This document shows, in pieces, positions 56,417-64,000 of a DNA stretch of 64,000 nucleotides (the first letter of the stretch is position 1; the number at the start of each line of letters is the position of its first letter). Below the pieces are notes generated by a model. That model searched no databases. It was not told where the DNA came from and was given only the letters and a program-made list of their open reading frames with translations. The translations under genes were made by a program, and so were the position numbers. This DNA is from DASUSH01 sp963785155 (GTDB lineage Bacteria > Actinomycetota > Thermoleophilia > Solirubrobacterales > 70-9). The stretch covers positions 1-64,000 of the forward strand of contig CAWAUB010000003.1 of NCBI GenBank assembly GCA_963785155.1. Reading direction: 5' to 3'.

Positions 56417-56743
56417 CTACTCCGCGGCAAGCGCGAACGGGCTGCCCTCGGAGTCGCGGCAGATCGACCAGCGCTCGCCGGGGTGGATGACGCTGCCGCC
56501 GAGCTCGGTGACCCGCTCGACTGCGGCGGCCATGTCGGGGACGGAGATGTAGGGGAGGGAGGCCGTGTCGCCTGGGCCCTTGCCCCGCTCGTGGACGCCG
56601 AGCCGCAGGCCGTCCGATTCGCTCTCCCAGCCGGCGCCGGCCTCGGGCGGGCGCGGCGCGAGCTCGGTTCCGAGCAGGCCGTTCCAGAAGCGCAGGGCGC
56701 GCTCGGGATCGTCGGCGGGGAACTCGATCAGCGGGGCGGGCAT
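56417..56743 (-). CDS. VOC (glyoxalase-like) protein
   Basis: A 108-residue single-domain VOC protein. LIEFPADDPERALRFWNGLL, LGTELAPRP, LPYISVPDMAAAVERVTELG and ICRDSEGSPFALAAE give both beta-alpha-beta-beta-beta modules; the family metal ligands (His in the first strand, Glu late) are partly replaced, here by Glu in IEF. Substrate unknown. It abuts the end of the SnoaL gene, convergent. Confidence 0.8.
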   Translation of the reverse strand: MPAPLIEFPADDPERALRFWNGLLGTELAPRPPEAGAGWESESDGLRLGVHERGKGPGDTASLPYISVPDMAAAVERVTELGGSVIHPGERWSICRDSEGSPFALAAE

Positions 56744-56807
56744 CGGGACCGCAGTATGGCGCGGCGTCGATTAGGGTCGCGGCGTACCGACCGCCTAAGG
56801 AGGCTGA

Positions 56808-57125
56808 ATGCACGTCCGCAAGTCAACCCTCGAGATCGATCCGGACCGGATCGACGAGGTGATCGCCGATCTCGAGGAGCGAGATATCCCCGAGATCCGC
56901 AAGCTCGACGGCTTTCGCGGCTTCCTCGTGCTCGTCGATCGCAAGAAGGGCGCGGTGACCGGGATGAGCTTCTGGCAGACCGACGATCAGATGAAGGCGT
57001 CCGAGGGGGCGGTGTCCGGCGCACGCGAGCGAGCGGCCGCGACCGGCAACGCAAAGGCCGAGCCCGAGGTGGAGCGGCTGGAGGTTGCCCTGGACGTGTT
57101 CGTGCCCCGACCGAAAAGGAATTGA
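56808..57125 (+). CDS. antibiotic biosynthesis monooxygenase-like (dimeric alpha/beta barrel) protein
   Basis: A 105-residue protein, AAGGAGG before ATG 56808. HVRKSTLEIDPDRIDEVIAD, GFRGFLVLVDRKKGAVTGMS, FWQTDDQMKASEGAVSGARE and VALDVFVP follow the ferredoxin-like ABM fold. Members degrade haem, oxidise polyketides or have no catalytic role. It is followed 2 bases after its stop by a lipoprotein gene, so an operon is likely. Confidence 0.7.
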   Translation: MHVRKSTLEIDPDRIDEVIADLEERDIPEIRKLDGFRGFLVLVDRKKGAVTGMSFWQTDDQMKASEGAVSGARERAAATGNAKAEPEVERLEVALDVFVPRPKRN

Positions 57126-57127
57126 CG

Positions 57128-57487
57128 ATGAGGAAGCAGATGGTTCATGCCGGCCTGGCCCTGTTCGCGGCGCTCGCCCTCGCGGGCTTCGCCGCCTCGT
57201 GCGGGGACGACGAGACGACGACCGTGACCGAGGAGTCGGCGGGGACGACGGTCACCGAGCCGACCAGCTCGACGACTACGACCGCGACCTCGACGGCGAC
57301 GACAGCCACGAGCACCACCTCCTCGACGCCCGGGCCGACGACCACCCCGGCAAGCCAGGACTGCACGAACGGGCAGATCTACTCCCAGACATCCGGCGCC
57401 TGCGTCGACCCGAACCCGAGCGGCAACCCGTGCCCCGAGGGCGAGGTGCCGATGGCCGACGAACCGGTCTGCGTCCCGAAGGACTAG
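57128..57487 (+). CDS. small lipoprotein with Thr/Ser-rich stalk and Cys-rich tail
   Basis: A 119-residue protein. Signal with lipobox LAGFAASC predicts lipid anchoring at the first Cys after about 25 residues. Then a DDETTTVTEESAGTTVTEP start to a 50-residue Thr/Ser/Pro stalk, likely flexible or glycosylated, and a short C-terminal domain with four Cys (QDCTNGQIYSQTSGACVDPN, NPCPEGEVPMADEPVCVPKD). Such tails resemble small disulfide-bonded, EGF-like or chitin-binding modules. Function unknown; cell-surface exposed by inference. Confidence 0.7.
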   Translation: MRKQMVHAGLALFAALALAGFAASCGDDETTTVTEESAGTTVTEPTSSTTTTATSTATTATSTTSSTPGPTTTPASQDCTNGQIYSQTSGACVDPNPSGNPCPEGEVPMADEPVCVPKD

Positions 57488-57494
57488 AGCTTCT

Positions 57495-59189
57495 TCAGTC
57501 GCCTACCGCGACCCTTGCCTTCGCCGGCTTCGAGCGCTCGCCGTCGACGTCGGTGGCGATCGCCTTCACCTTGTAGGCACCCTCGCGCAGCTTGTTGCGC
57601 TTGATCTTCAGCTTGTTCTTGCCGGCGACCGCGTTGTAGGTCAACGTCTTCGCCCGCTTACCGCCCTTGCCGCCGCGCTTGCTCTTGAAGGTCACCGCGA
57701 CGTTCGCCGCCTCGGAGAGCTTCAGCTTCAGCGTGCCGCCGCCGGACTCGCTCAGGCCGCGCTTGAACTTGAGCTTGTCGATCGTCGGCGGGCCGGTGAC
57801 GACGCCGCCTCCTCCGCCCCCGCCTCCGCCGCCACCATTGCCCGGATCCTCCGGTTGGTCGCCGCCCGGAGGCCCGTCGACCGCGCCGGGGTTGCCCGGG
57901 CCGGCGAGCTGGAACTCGTAGGCGCCCATGTCGCGGCGCGCCGACCCGTTGCCGTTGCCGTCGGTCGGCCGCAGGTTCCCGTCGAAGTCCTCCTTCGTCA
58001 GCGTCACGTTCTCCGGTTCGCCGGAGTCGATCGCCGGTGAGCCCGCAGGCAGGTGGAAGTCGCCGGGGCCAACGAACTGCGGCTCGCCGATCGCGAAGGT
58101 ATCGATCGTGTTGGAGTTGGTGAGGTTGCAGTCGCCGAGCACGTTGGCGCTGTGGGAGAACCAGGAGTAGTGGATCCCCATCGTCGCGTTGCCGATCCCG
58201 GACGAAGTCGGCGCCTCGCACCAGAGAGGGTTCGGGAAGCCCTGGATGATGATGTTCCGGATCTGCATGTTGATCGAGCCGTTCCCCGGGCTGTTCTGGA
58301 CGAGCGCCTTGATCGCGGGATCGTTCGGGTTCTCGGGGACGCCCGAGATGGTGACGTGGCGGATTGCCGGCAGGACGACGCCGGGGTCAGTCGCCTCGGC
58401 GATGATCGGATAGCCGGTGTCCACGTTCGAGATGATGCTGTTCTCGAAGCGGACGAACGCCCCGTCGGTGACGCGGACGCCGTAGGCGAGCGGGTCGGTG
58501 ATCTGGACGCGCCGGGCGTCGACCGTCACCTCGGGGTCGTCGGAGAGGATCCCCCAGGAGGGGTCGACGATCGTGGTGCGCCTGATCTCGAGCAGGCCGG
58601 TCTCGGCGCCGTTGCCGCTGAAGCCGGTGTCGATCGAGCCGCCATTCGAGCCGTAGAGGGCCCCGTCGTTGAAGGTGGAGCCGCCGATCGCGGAGACGAT
58701 CCCGTCGGAGCGGACGTTGCGGCTCTCGATGTCGACGTTCTCGAAGGTGTCCTTCTCCGACTGGAGCGCACCGCCTTGGTTGTCGTTCATCGACGCCGGC
58801 ACTCGGATCGTCAGGTCCCGCATCGCCACCTTGCGCGGGCCGTTCAGGTTCATCACGAACTGGTTGCCGGTTTGGGTCGTCGTGATGACGCTCTGAGCCG
58901 GGCCTTGACCGACGATCTCGAGATCGTCGTTGTCGCCGGAGAGGATCGCGTAGCCGGCCGCCTGGCTGACCACCTGGGGGGCGACGATGACCTTGTCGGC
59001 GGTGCCGTCGTCGCCGTTCGTCTGCATCGCGCTCGAGAGGGTCGGAGAGGCGACGTTGCCGCCGCTGTTCGGGCAGGCAGCGTGGAACGCGGGCACGCAG
59101 AAGGTGGTCGCCATCGCGGGAGTGGCGCCGAGGGCGAGGAACAGCGTGAGCGAGATCGTCGCCGCAAACGTCTTTGCGTGGAGCTTCAT
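57495..59189 (-). CDS. secreted right-handed beta-helix protein
   Basis: A 564-residue exported protein (ATG 59189, signal TFAATISLTLFLALGATPAM). About ten beta-helix rungs (VAMRDLTIRVPAS, FENVDIESRNVRSDG, LLEIRRTTIVDPSWGIL, VRFENSIISNVDTGYPI, IRHVTISGVPENPN, QIRNIIIQGFPNPL), then DFDGNLRPTDGNGNGSARRD and the MGAYEFQ ending of such domains. A Gly/Pro linker with 14 Gly leads to a C-terminal beta domain (TIDKLKFKRGLSESGGGTLK, KLREGAYKVKAIATDVDGE) related to the one in the truncated beta-helix gene at 37465. No catalytic motif of pectate lyases is seen. Intact. Confidence 0.78.
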   Translation of the reverse strand: MKLHAKTFAATISLTLFLALGATPAMATTFCVPAFHAACPNSGGNVASPTLSSAMQTNGDDGTADKVIVAPQVVSQAAGYAILSGDNDDLEIVGQGPAQSVITTTQTGNQFVMNLNGPRKVAMRDLTIRVPASMNDNQGGALQSEKDTFENVDIESRNVRSDGIVSAIGGSTFNDGALYGSNGGSIDTGFSGNGAETGLLEIRRTTIVDPSWGILSDDPEVTVDARRVQITDPLAYGVRVTDGAFVRFENSIISNVDTGYPIIAEATDPGVVLPAIRHVTISGVPENPNDPAIKALVQNSPGNGSINMQIRNIIIQGFPNPLWCEAPTSSGIGNATMGIHYSWFSHSANVLGDCNLTNSNTIDTFAIGEPQFVGPGDFHLPAGSPAIDSGEPENVTLTKEDFDGNLRPTDGNGNGSARRDMGAYEFQLAGPGNPGAVDGPPGGDQPEDPGNGGGGGGGGGGGVVTGPPTIDKLKFKRGLSESGGGTLKLKLSEAANVAVTFKSKRGGKGGKRAKTLTYNAVAGKNKLKIKRNKLREGAYKVKAIATDVDGERSKPAKARVAVGD

Positions 59190-59292
59190 CCCTGTGCCTT
59201 CCCTGGCGCTGAACCCATACCTGTCACCACCTACGATCAACACGCATTATCCCCATCTGGACGACGAATTCTGCGAATATCCATTGCGAACG

Positions 59293-59766
59293 GTGAAATC
59301 CTCTGCACTAGACCCAACTGACCGCGAAATCGTCGCCGCGCTTGTGAGCAACGCACGCGTCAGTTATCGCGAGCTGGGCGAGCGCGTTTCGCTCAGCGCG
59401 AACGCGACCGCCGAGCGGGTCCGCCGCCTTCGCGAGTCGGGAGTGATCACCGGCTTCCAGGCGGTCGTCGACCCGGTTGCCGCGGGCCGCCGCCTGGTCG
59501 CCCTGATCGACGTCAAGATCGCCGGGCCGCATGAGACCGAGCGGTTCGAGCAGCTGGTCGCGACGCTCGACGGCGTCACCGACGCCGCCCACGTGACCGG
59601 CGGCTTCGACTACCAGCTGCGGGTCGCCTGCCGCGACACGGCCGACCTCGACTCGATGATCCGCACGTTGAAGACGAAGGGCGGCGCCGTCGAAACCGAC
59701 ACACGGATCAGCCTGCGCACGATCCTTCGCCGCCCGGGGCCGGCGGGCGCCGCGGGTCCCCTCTAG
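59293..59766 (+). CDS. Lrp/AsnC family transcriptional regulator
   Basis: A 157-residue regulator. The N-terminal helix-turn-helix is ALDPTDREIVAALVSNARVS, YRELGERVSLSANATAERVR, RLRESGVITGFQAVVDP; the RAM ligand-binding domain follows (LVALIDVKIAGPHETERFEQ, AAHVTGGFDYQLRVACRD). These bind amino acids and act as octamers. GTG 59293 is chosen because the HTH begins there; TTG 59284 is possible. Divergent from the beta-helix protein gene with 103 bases between. Direct TGCGAA repeats 13 bases apart (59272 and 59285) could be binding sites. Confidence 0.88.
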   Translation: MKSSALDPTDREIVAALVSNARVSYRELGERVSLSANATAERVRRLRESGVITGFQAVVDPVAAGRRLVALIDVKIAGPHETERFEQLVATLDGVTDAAHVTGGFDYQLRVACRDTADLDSMIRTLKTKGGAVETDTRISLRTILRRPGPAGAAGPL

Positions 59767-60215
59767 GAGCGGCTCTCCGCCTCTTTCTTGAGGCCCTCGG
59801 CGGAGCCTTTGGTGAGCGCCTCCTTGACCTTGCCCTCGACCGGGCCGCGAAGCAGCATGCCGAGCATCCGGCCTGGGTCGGCGCGCAGCGCGTAGGTCGC
59901 CTTGGTCTTGCCGGGCTCGATCTCGGTGAACTCCCAGGAGCCGACGAGCGACTTGACGTCGCCCGACTCCTGCTCCCAGGTGATCGACCCGGGCGGGTCG
60001 TACTCAAAACGCAGGACCGCCTTCGCCTCCTTCACCTTCGCGTCGGAGACGGTCTCGACGAGCGAGGCGCGCTTCTCAGCGTCGCGCTCGATCACGTCGA
60101 CCGACTTCAGCGTCTCCTGCCACTTCGGAGCGGTCTTGATGTCGGCCGCGATCTCCCAGCAGAGGTCGCGCGGGGCGTCGATCTCCACCGTCCACTCCGC
60201 TACCAGGTCTCCCAT
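59763..60215 (-). CDS. SRPBCC/START-like (polyketide cyclase) protein
   Basis: A 150-residue hydrophobic-ligand-binding fold. VEIDAPRDLCWEIAADIKTA, PKWQETLKSVDVIERDAEKR, VSDAKVKEAKAVLRFEYDPP, ITWEQESGDVKSLVGSWEFT and the closing long helix VEGKVKEALTKGSAEGLKKE match SRPBCC proteins such as CoxG- or polyketide cyclase-like members. Ligand unknown. The stop overlaps the end of the Lrp gene by four bases, and its ATG (60215) starts 4 bases after the glutaredoxin-like gene, so both leftward genes form an operon. Confidence 0.82.
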   Translation of the reverse strand: MGDLVAEWTVEIDAPRDLCWEIAADIKTAPKWQETLKSVDVIERDAEKRASLVETVSDAKVKEAKAVLRFEYDPPGSITWEQESGDVKSLVGSWEFTEIEPGKTKATYALRADPGRMLGMLLRGPVEGKVKEALTKGSAEGLKKEAESRS

Positions 60216-60218
60216 CCC

Positions 60219-60503
60219 TCAGCCCTCCTTCGCGCCGGCCATGGACATCAGCTCACCGGCGCGGATCTTCGCGGCCATGTCAGCCGATTCCGCTCGGTAA
60301 ACGCTGCCGTCCTCGAACTCGATCGCGGGCAGCTTCTTCTGGCCGCTCAGCTCCTCGAACGACTTGCGGCGCGGCGGAAGAACCGGCTCCTTCACGATCA
60401 CGTAGTCGATTCCCTGCTCGTCAAGCGCCTTCTGGACCTTCCAGCAGGGGTGCGCGTCGGCCTTGAAGAACATGAGGGGGCAGCGGTGAAGCTTTACGGA
60501 CAC
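60219..60503 (-). CDS. glutathione S-transferase N-terminal/glutaredoxin-like protein
   Basis: A 94-residue thioredoxin-fold domain. KLHRCPLMFFKADAHPCWKV, QKALDEQGIDYVIVKEPVLP, LSGQKKLPAIEFEDGSVYRA and ESADMAAKI give the beta-alpha-beta-alpha-beta-beta-alpha fold with cis-Pro LPAI and the ES turn that binds the glutathione backbone in GSTs. The active-site motif is HPCWK with a single Cys. Most actinobacteria lack glutathione, so the thiol partner may be another compound. Starts at ATG 60503. Confidence 0.78.
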   Translation of the reverse strand: MSVKLHRCPLMFFKADAHPCWKVQKALDEQGIDYVIVKEPVLPPRRKSFEELSGQKKLPAIEFEDGSVYRAESADMAAKIRAGELMSMAGAKEG

Positions 60504-60554
60504 GGTGCGACGATATCGCGCTCGGCCCGACCGGTGCAGCCATAGGATCGCCGC

Positions 60555-61919
60555 ATGTCGATGAAGCGACCCGGCCGGGCCCTCGTCGCCGCTTCGCTGG
60601 CGCTCTTCCTCGTCAACCTCGACTTCTTCGCGCTCAACCTGGCGCTGCCCGATATGGCGCGCGACCTGGGCGTCTCGACGACCGACATGCAGTGGGTCAT
60701 ATCGGGATACATGCTCGCGCTCGCCGCCTTTCTGATCCCCGGCGGGCGGCTCGGCGACATCCTCGGCCGCAAGCGCATGCTGATCGTCGGACTCGCCGTC
60801 TTCACCGGCGCCTCGACCGTCTGCGGCCTCGTCGACTCGGCCGAGGTCGTGATTGGCTTTCGCATCCTCCAGGGGATGGGGGCCGCGGTCATCTTCCCGC
60901 TGTGCGTCGCGGTGGTCACCAACGCCTTTCCCGAGGAGCAGCGCAAGCGCGCGATCGGCAACCTCTACGGGCTCGCCGCGGTGGCGGTCGCGATCGGCCC
61001 TTTCTTCGGCGGCTTCGTCACCTCGGAGATCAGCTGGCGCGGTGTCTTCCTGGTCAACCTGCCGCTAGGCGCGGCGGCGGTCGCGCTCGTCCTGTGGGGG
61101 ATTCGCGAGTCGCGCGACGAGAGCGTGCCGCGGACGATCGACCTGCGCGGGCTCGCCTGCGTCGCGATCGGGATCGGCGCGATCACGTTCGGCATCGACG
61201 GCGGGGAGGACCGCGGCTGGGGCTCGCCGGAGACGCTCGGGCCGATGATCGCCGGAGTCGCGCTACTGCTCGCGTTCGTCGCGGTCGAGAAACGCGTCCG
61301 CTTCCCGCTCGTCGATCTCACGCTCTTTCGCAACATCCCCTATGTGGCGGTGACGGCGCTTGGCACCGTCGGCAACGTCGCCTTCACGACGACGACCTTC
61401 TCCTGCGCGCTCTACCTGCAGCAGGTTCGCGACCTGAGTGGAACCGAGGCAGGCGCGCTGTTCCTCGCCGCTTCGTTCGCGTCGGCGATCGCGGGTCCGA
61501 TTTCAGGTCGGCTCGCCGAGCGCTTCGACGTGCCGCGGTTGATGGGGGTGGCGGCGATCATCGGCGGCGCCGGGCTGCTGTGGATGTCTTTCGACCTCGG
61601 CTACGGCCTACTGGTCCCGGCGCTCCTGCTCTTTGGCCTCGGTTTCGGCTTGACCTGGGCATTGACGTCGGTCGGCACGCAGACGGTCGTCTCGACCGAA
61701 CAGGCGGGCGCGGCATCGGGCGTGACGCTCGCGGTCGTGCTCGGCATCGCCGGCATCAGCGTCGCCGCGACGGCGGCGGTGATCGACGGCCTCGTCGCCG
61801 GCGGGACCAGTGAAGGCGAGGCGATCGAGATGATCTGGCGCTACGTCGCGATCGGTGCGGCGGCGGTGGCGGTCGCGCTGGCGGCCCTCGCCGACGTGGC
61901 GAAGCGGCGCACGGCCTAG
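60555..61919 (+). CDS. MFS transporter, DHA2 (EmrB/QacA) type
   Basis: A 454-residue membrane protein with 13-14 predicted segments. Landmarks: ALFLVNLDFFALNLALPDMA (motif D1-like NLDFFALNLALP), MQWVISGYMLALAAFLIPGG, RLGDILGRKRMLIVGLAVFT (motif A GRLGDILGRKR), RILQGMGAAVIFPLCVAVVT (motif B), GLAAVAVAIGPFFGGFVTS (motif C, GP..GG). Probably a proton-driven drug or metabolite exporter in the cytoplasmic membrane. ATG 60555; no local regulator. Its TAG overlaps the TypA stop on the other strand. Confidence 0.9.
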   Translation: MSMKRPGRALVAASLALFLVNLDFFALNLALPDMARDLGVSTTDMQWVISGYMLALAAFLIPGGRLGDILGRKRMLIVGLAVFTGASTVCGLVDSAEVVIGFRILQGMGAAVIFPLCVAVVTNAFPEEQRKRAIGNLYGLAAVAVAIGPFFGGFVTSEISWRGVFLVNLPLGAAAVALVLWGIRESRDESVPRTIDLRGLACVAIGIGAITFGIDGGEDRGWGSPETLGPMIAGVALLLAFVAVEKRVRFPLVDLTLFRNIPYVAVTALGTVGNVAFTTTTFSCALYLQQVRDLSGTEAGALFLAASFASAIAGPISGRLAERFDVPRLMGVAAIIGGAGLLWMSFDLGYGLLVPALLLFGLGFGLTWALTSVGTQTVVSTEQAGAASGVTLAVVLGIAGISVAATAAVIDGLVAGGTSEGEAIEMIWRYVAIGAAAVAVALAALADVAKRRTA

Positions 61920-63758
61920 GCTCCTTGAGCGCGGCGAGCTGCCTTCATCCGATCGGTCTTGCCCAGCTCGGCCTTGCGCAGGCGCAGCAGCTCGGGCGTG
62001 ATCTCGACGGCCTCGTCCTCGCGGAGGAACTCGAGCGCGTTTTCGAGCGACAGGGCGCGGGGCGGGATCAGGCGGACGAGGATGTCGGCGCTCGCGGCCC
62101 GGACGTTCGTCTGGTGCTTCTCCTTGGTCGCGTTCACGTCCAGGTCCTCGCCGCGCGCGTTCTCGCCGACGATCATCCCCTCGTAGACCTCCTCGCCCGG
62201 CCCGATGAACATCGTGCCGCGCTCCTGCAGGCCGAACAGGGCGAAGCTCGCCGACTTGCCGAGGCGGTCGGCGACGAGGGCGCCGGTCGGCCGGGTGCGG
62301 AGGTCGCCCGCCCAGGGCTCCCAGCGGTCGAAGACGTGGTGGAGCAGGCCGGTGCCGCGGGTCTCCGTGAGGAACTCGGTCCGGAAGCCGATCAGGCCGC
62401 GGGCGGGAACCAGGTAGTCGAGCCGGACCCAGCCGGTCGAGTGATTGACCATCTGCTCCATCCGGCCCTTGCGCAGGGCGAGCATCTGCGTGACGACGCC
62501 GACGTACTCCTCGGGCACGTCGATCGCCATCCGCTCGACCGGCTCGTGCTTCTTGCCGTCGATCTCGCGGGTGACGACGCGCGGCTGGCCCGCGGTGAGC
62601 TCGAAGCCCTCGCGGCGCATCAGCTCGAGCAGGACGACCAGCTGGAGCTCGCCGCGGCCCTGGACCTCCCAGGAGTCGGGTCGCTCGGTGTCGAGCACGC
62701 GGATGGAGACGTTGCCGACCAGCTCGGCGTCGAGGCGGTCGCTGATCTGCCGCGCGGTCAGCTTCGAGCCGTCCTTGCCGGCGAGCGGCGAGGTGTTGAT
62801 GCCGACGACGACGGAGATCGAGGGCTCGTCGACGGTGATCACCGGCAGCGGCCGCGGATCGTCGGGGTCGGCGAGCGTCTCGCCGATCGTCACGTCTGGC
62901 AGGCCGGCGACCGCGATGATCTCGCCCGGGCCCGCCTCCTCGGCGGAGACGCGCTCGAGCGCCTCGGTCACGTACAGCTCGGAGACAGTGGCCCGCTCGA
63001 CCGAGCCGTCGGCGCGGCACCAGGCGATCGGCTTGCCGGCGCGGATCGTCCCGTTGCGGACGCGGCAGAGGGCGAGGCGGCCGACGTAGGGGGAGGCGTC
63101 GAGGTTGGTCACGTGGGCCTGGAGCGGGTGGTCGGGGTCGAACTCCGGCGCCGGGATCCGCTCGACCATCAGGTCGAGGAGGGGGGAGAGGTCGGTGCCA
63201 AAGACGCCATCGCTTGCCTCCTCGCAGGTCGCAGGCCGCCCAGCCGGCCCTGGCGTTCGTGTAGACGATCGGGAATTCGACCTGCTCGTCCGTCGCGTCG
63301 AGGTCGAGGAAGAGCTCGTAGACCTCGTCGATGACCGCGGCGATGCGTGCGTCCGGGCGGTCGACCTTGTTGACGACGAGGATCACCGGCAGGTTCGCCT
63401 CCAGCGCCTTGCGCAGAACGAAACGGGTCTGCGGCAGCGGGCCCTCGGAGGCGTCGACCAGGAGGAGGACGCCATCGACCATGGTCAGGCCACGCTCGAC
63501 CTCGCCGCCGAAGTCGGCGTGGCCCGGCGTGTCGACGATGTTGAGCTTCACGTCGCCGTGATGGACGGCGGTGTTCTTGGCGAGGATCGTGATGCCCTTC
63601 TCGCGCTCCAGGTCCATGGAATCCATCACGCGCTCGGCGACGTCCTGGCCCTTTCGGAAGGCTCCGGACTGCCAGAGCATGGCGTCGACGAGCGTCGTCT
63701 TGCCGTGGTCGACATGGGCGACGATCGCGATGTTTCGGAGGTCCTCTCTGCGAGCCAT
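61916..63758 (-). CDS. typA: ribosome-associated GTPase TypA/BipA (one frameshift)
   Basis: About 614 codons, normal BipA length. GTPase motifs: AHVDHGKTTLVDAMLWQSG (G1), EREKGITILAKNTAV (G2), NIVDTPGHADFGGEVERGL (G3), VVNKVDRPDARIAAV (G4). Domain II and III follow (HPLQAHVTNLDASPYVGRLA, TVGIN-like VVVGINTSPLAGKDG, GRGELQLVVLLELMRREGFE), then the BipA-specific C-terminal part (GLIGFRTEFLTETRGTGLLH). It assists 50S assembly and stress translation. The frame changes near 63228 (ACDLR to EEASDGVFGTDLSPLL). ATG 63758; GTG 63770 would add four residues. Confidence 0.92.
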
Positions 63759-63799
63759 CTGGCGCTTCACGCTAGGACCCCCGCTACAGTGCCTCCCGT

Positions 63800-63822
63800 C
63801 GAGCACCACCGATGAGTGCTCG
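63800..63822 (+). promoter_or_regulatory. stem-loop in the leader between typA and the helicase gene
   Basis: CGAGCAC (63800-63806) pairs with GTGCTCG (63816-63822), 9-base loop. It lies in the about 150-base divergent region in front of a DEAD-box helicase gene; such genes often have long, cold-responsive leaders. Role unproven. Confidence 0.4.
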
Positions 63823-63909
63823 TGAGGTTCCGTTTTCCGTCTGTCGCTCCAGAGCGCCTTCCGGGGTTTCAGGATCTCCCCACACACGCTCAGTTAGGAG
63901 CAACTTCAT

Positions 63910-64000
63910 ATGTCGCACACCTTCGCCGACCTAGGCGTATCTCGCCAGGTCGCAAACGCCCTCGCCAGCCGAGGGATCGAAAAACCCTTCCCCGTTCAGC
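63910..64000 (+). CDS. DEAD-box RNA helicase, first 30 codons only
   Basis: The window ends inside this gene. AGGAG precedes ATG 63910. The encoded start MSHTFADLGVSRQVANALAS, continuing to GIEKPFPVQ, is the Q-motif region of DEAD-box helicases (F..LG....V..AL...GI..P..VQ). Such proteins unwind RNA in ribosome assembly, mRNA decay and cold adaptation. It is divergent from typA. Confidence 0.8.
   Translation, partial: MSHTFADLGVSRQVANALASRGIEKPFPVQ

Overview
The window is very GC-rich bacterial DNA with short intergenic gaps, many 4-base ATGA or GTGA gene overlaps, and GTG/TTG starts. The gene content (many Sec- or Tat-exported beta-rich proteins ending in lineage-style C-terminal beta domains, SnoaL-like proteins that begin MSQEN, AbiEi/DUF559 fusions, a GH65 plus beta-phosphoglucomutase pair) points to a high-GC Actinobacterium, most probably Thermoleophilia/Solirubrobacterales. 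That placement is an impression from gene families; no rRNA or tRNA gene is visible to prove it.

Layout. 0-4.8 kb: a TetR regulator divergent from a two-gene operon of secreted proteins, the second with nine 165-base repeats, an Ig-like domain and an RTX tail. 5-9.2 kb: a SnoaL-like gene, an APC permease, a fused hicA/hicB remnant and a macrolide-type glycosyltransferase. 9.2-12.7 kb: exopolyphosphatase, then a coupled three-gene operon encoding a MauE-MauD-like fusion, a helical protein and a Tat-exported 16-cysteine protein. 12.8-17.2 kb: two tandem paralogous glycine-rich/Ig-repeat surface proteins that share a promoter motif. 17.3-31.4 kb: a Cys/His small protein, HNH endonuclease, penicillin acylase, vapBC, a secreted zinc metalloprotease, a Tat lipoxygenase-like protein, AbiEi/DUF559, an HD-GYP protein and EttA. 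31.4-40.8 kb: a delta-60/RTX protein coupled to a PI-PLC-like protein, a truncated beta-helix protein, duplicated small wHTH-like genes and a PKD lipoprotein. 40.8-46 kb: DMT transporter, membrane proteins and small unknowns. 46-53.8 kb: pgmB and GH65 phosphorylase, then a divergent GH172 (DUF2961) and propeller pair and a CrtC-like protein. 54-64 kb: fatty-acid desaturase, CMD protein, SnoaL and VOC proteins, a second beta-helix protein, Lrp, SRPBCC, GST-N, MFS exporter, TypA and the first codons of a DEAD-box helicase.

How the parts work together. The clearest functional pairs are phosphorylase plus beta-phosphoglucomutase (disaccharide plus phosphate to glucose 6-phosphate), vapB/vapC, MauED plus the Cys-rich Tat protein (probable oxidative folding), and delta-60/RTX plus PI-PLC (exported, translationally coupled). 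Much of the window encodes the cell surface or secretome.

Caution. At least 15 genes, including housekeeping EttA and TypA, carry single-base frameshifts, most often in short G/C runs and most densely between 18.8 and 32.8 kb. Because the reading resumes perfectly in another frame each time, I read most of these as sequence errors rather than gene decay. Such genes are entered over their full span with the shift positions noted. No CRISPR array, insertion sequence, tRNA or rRNA was seen.
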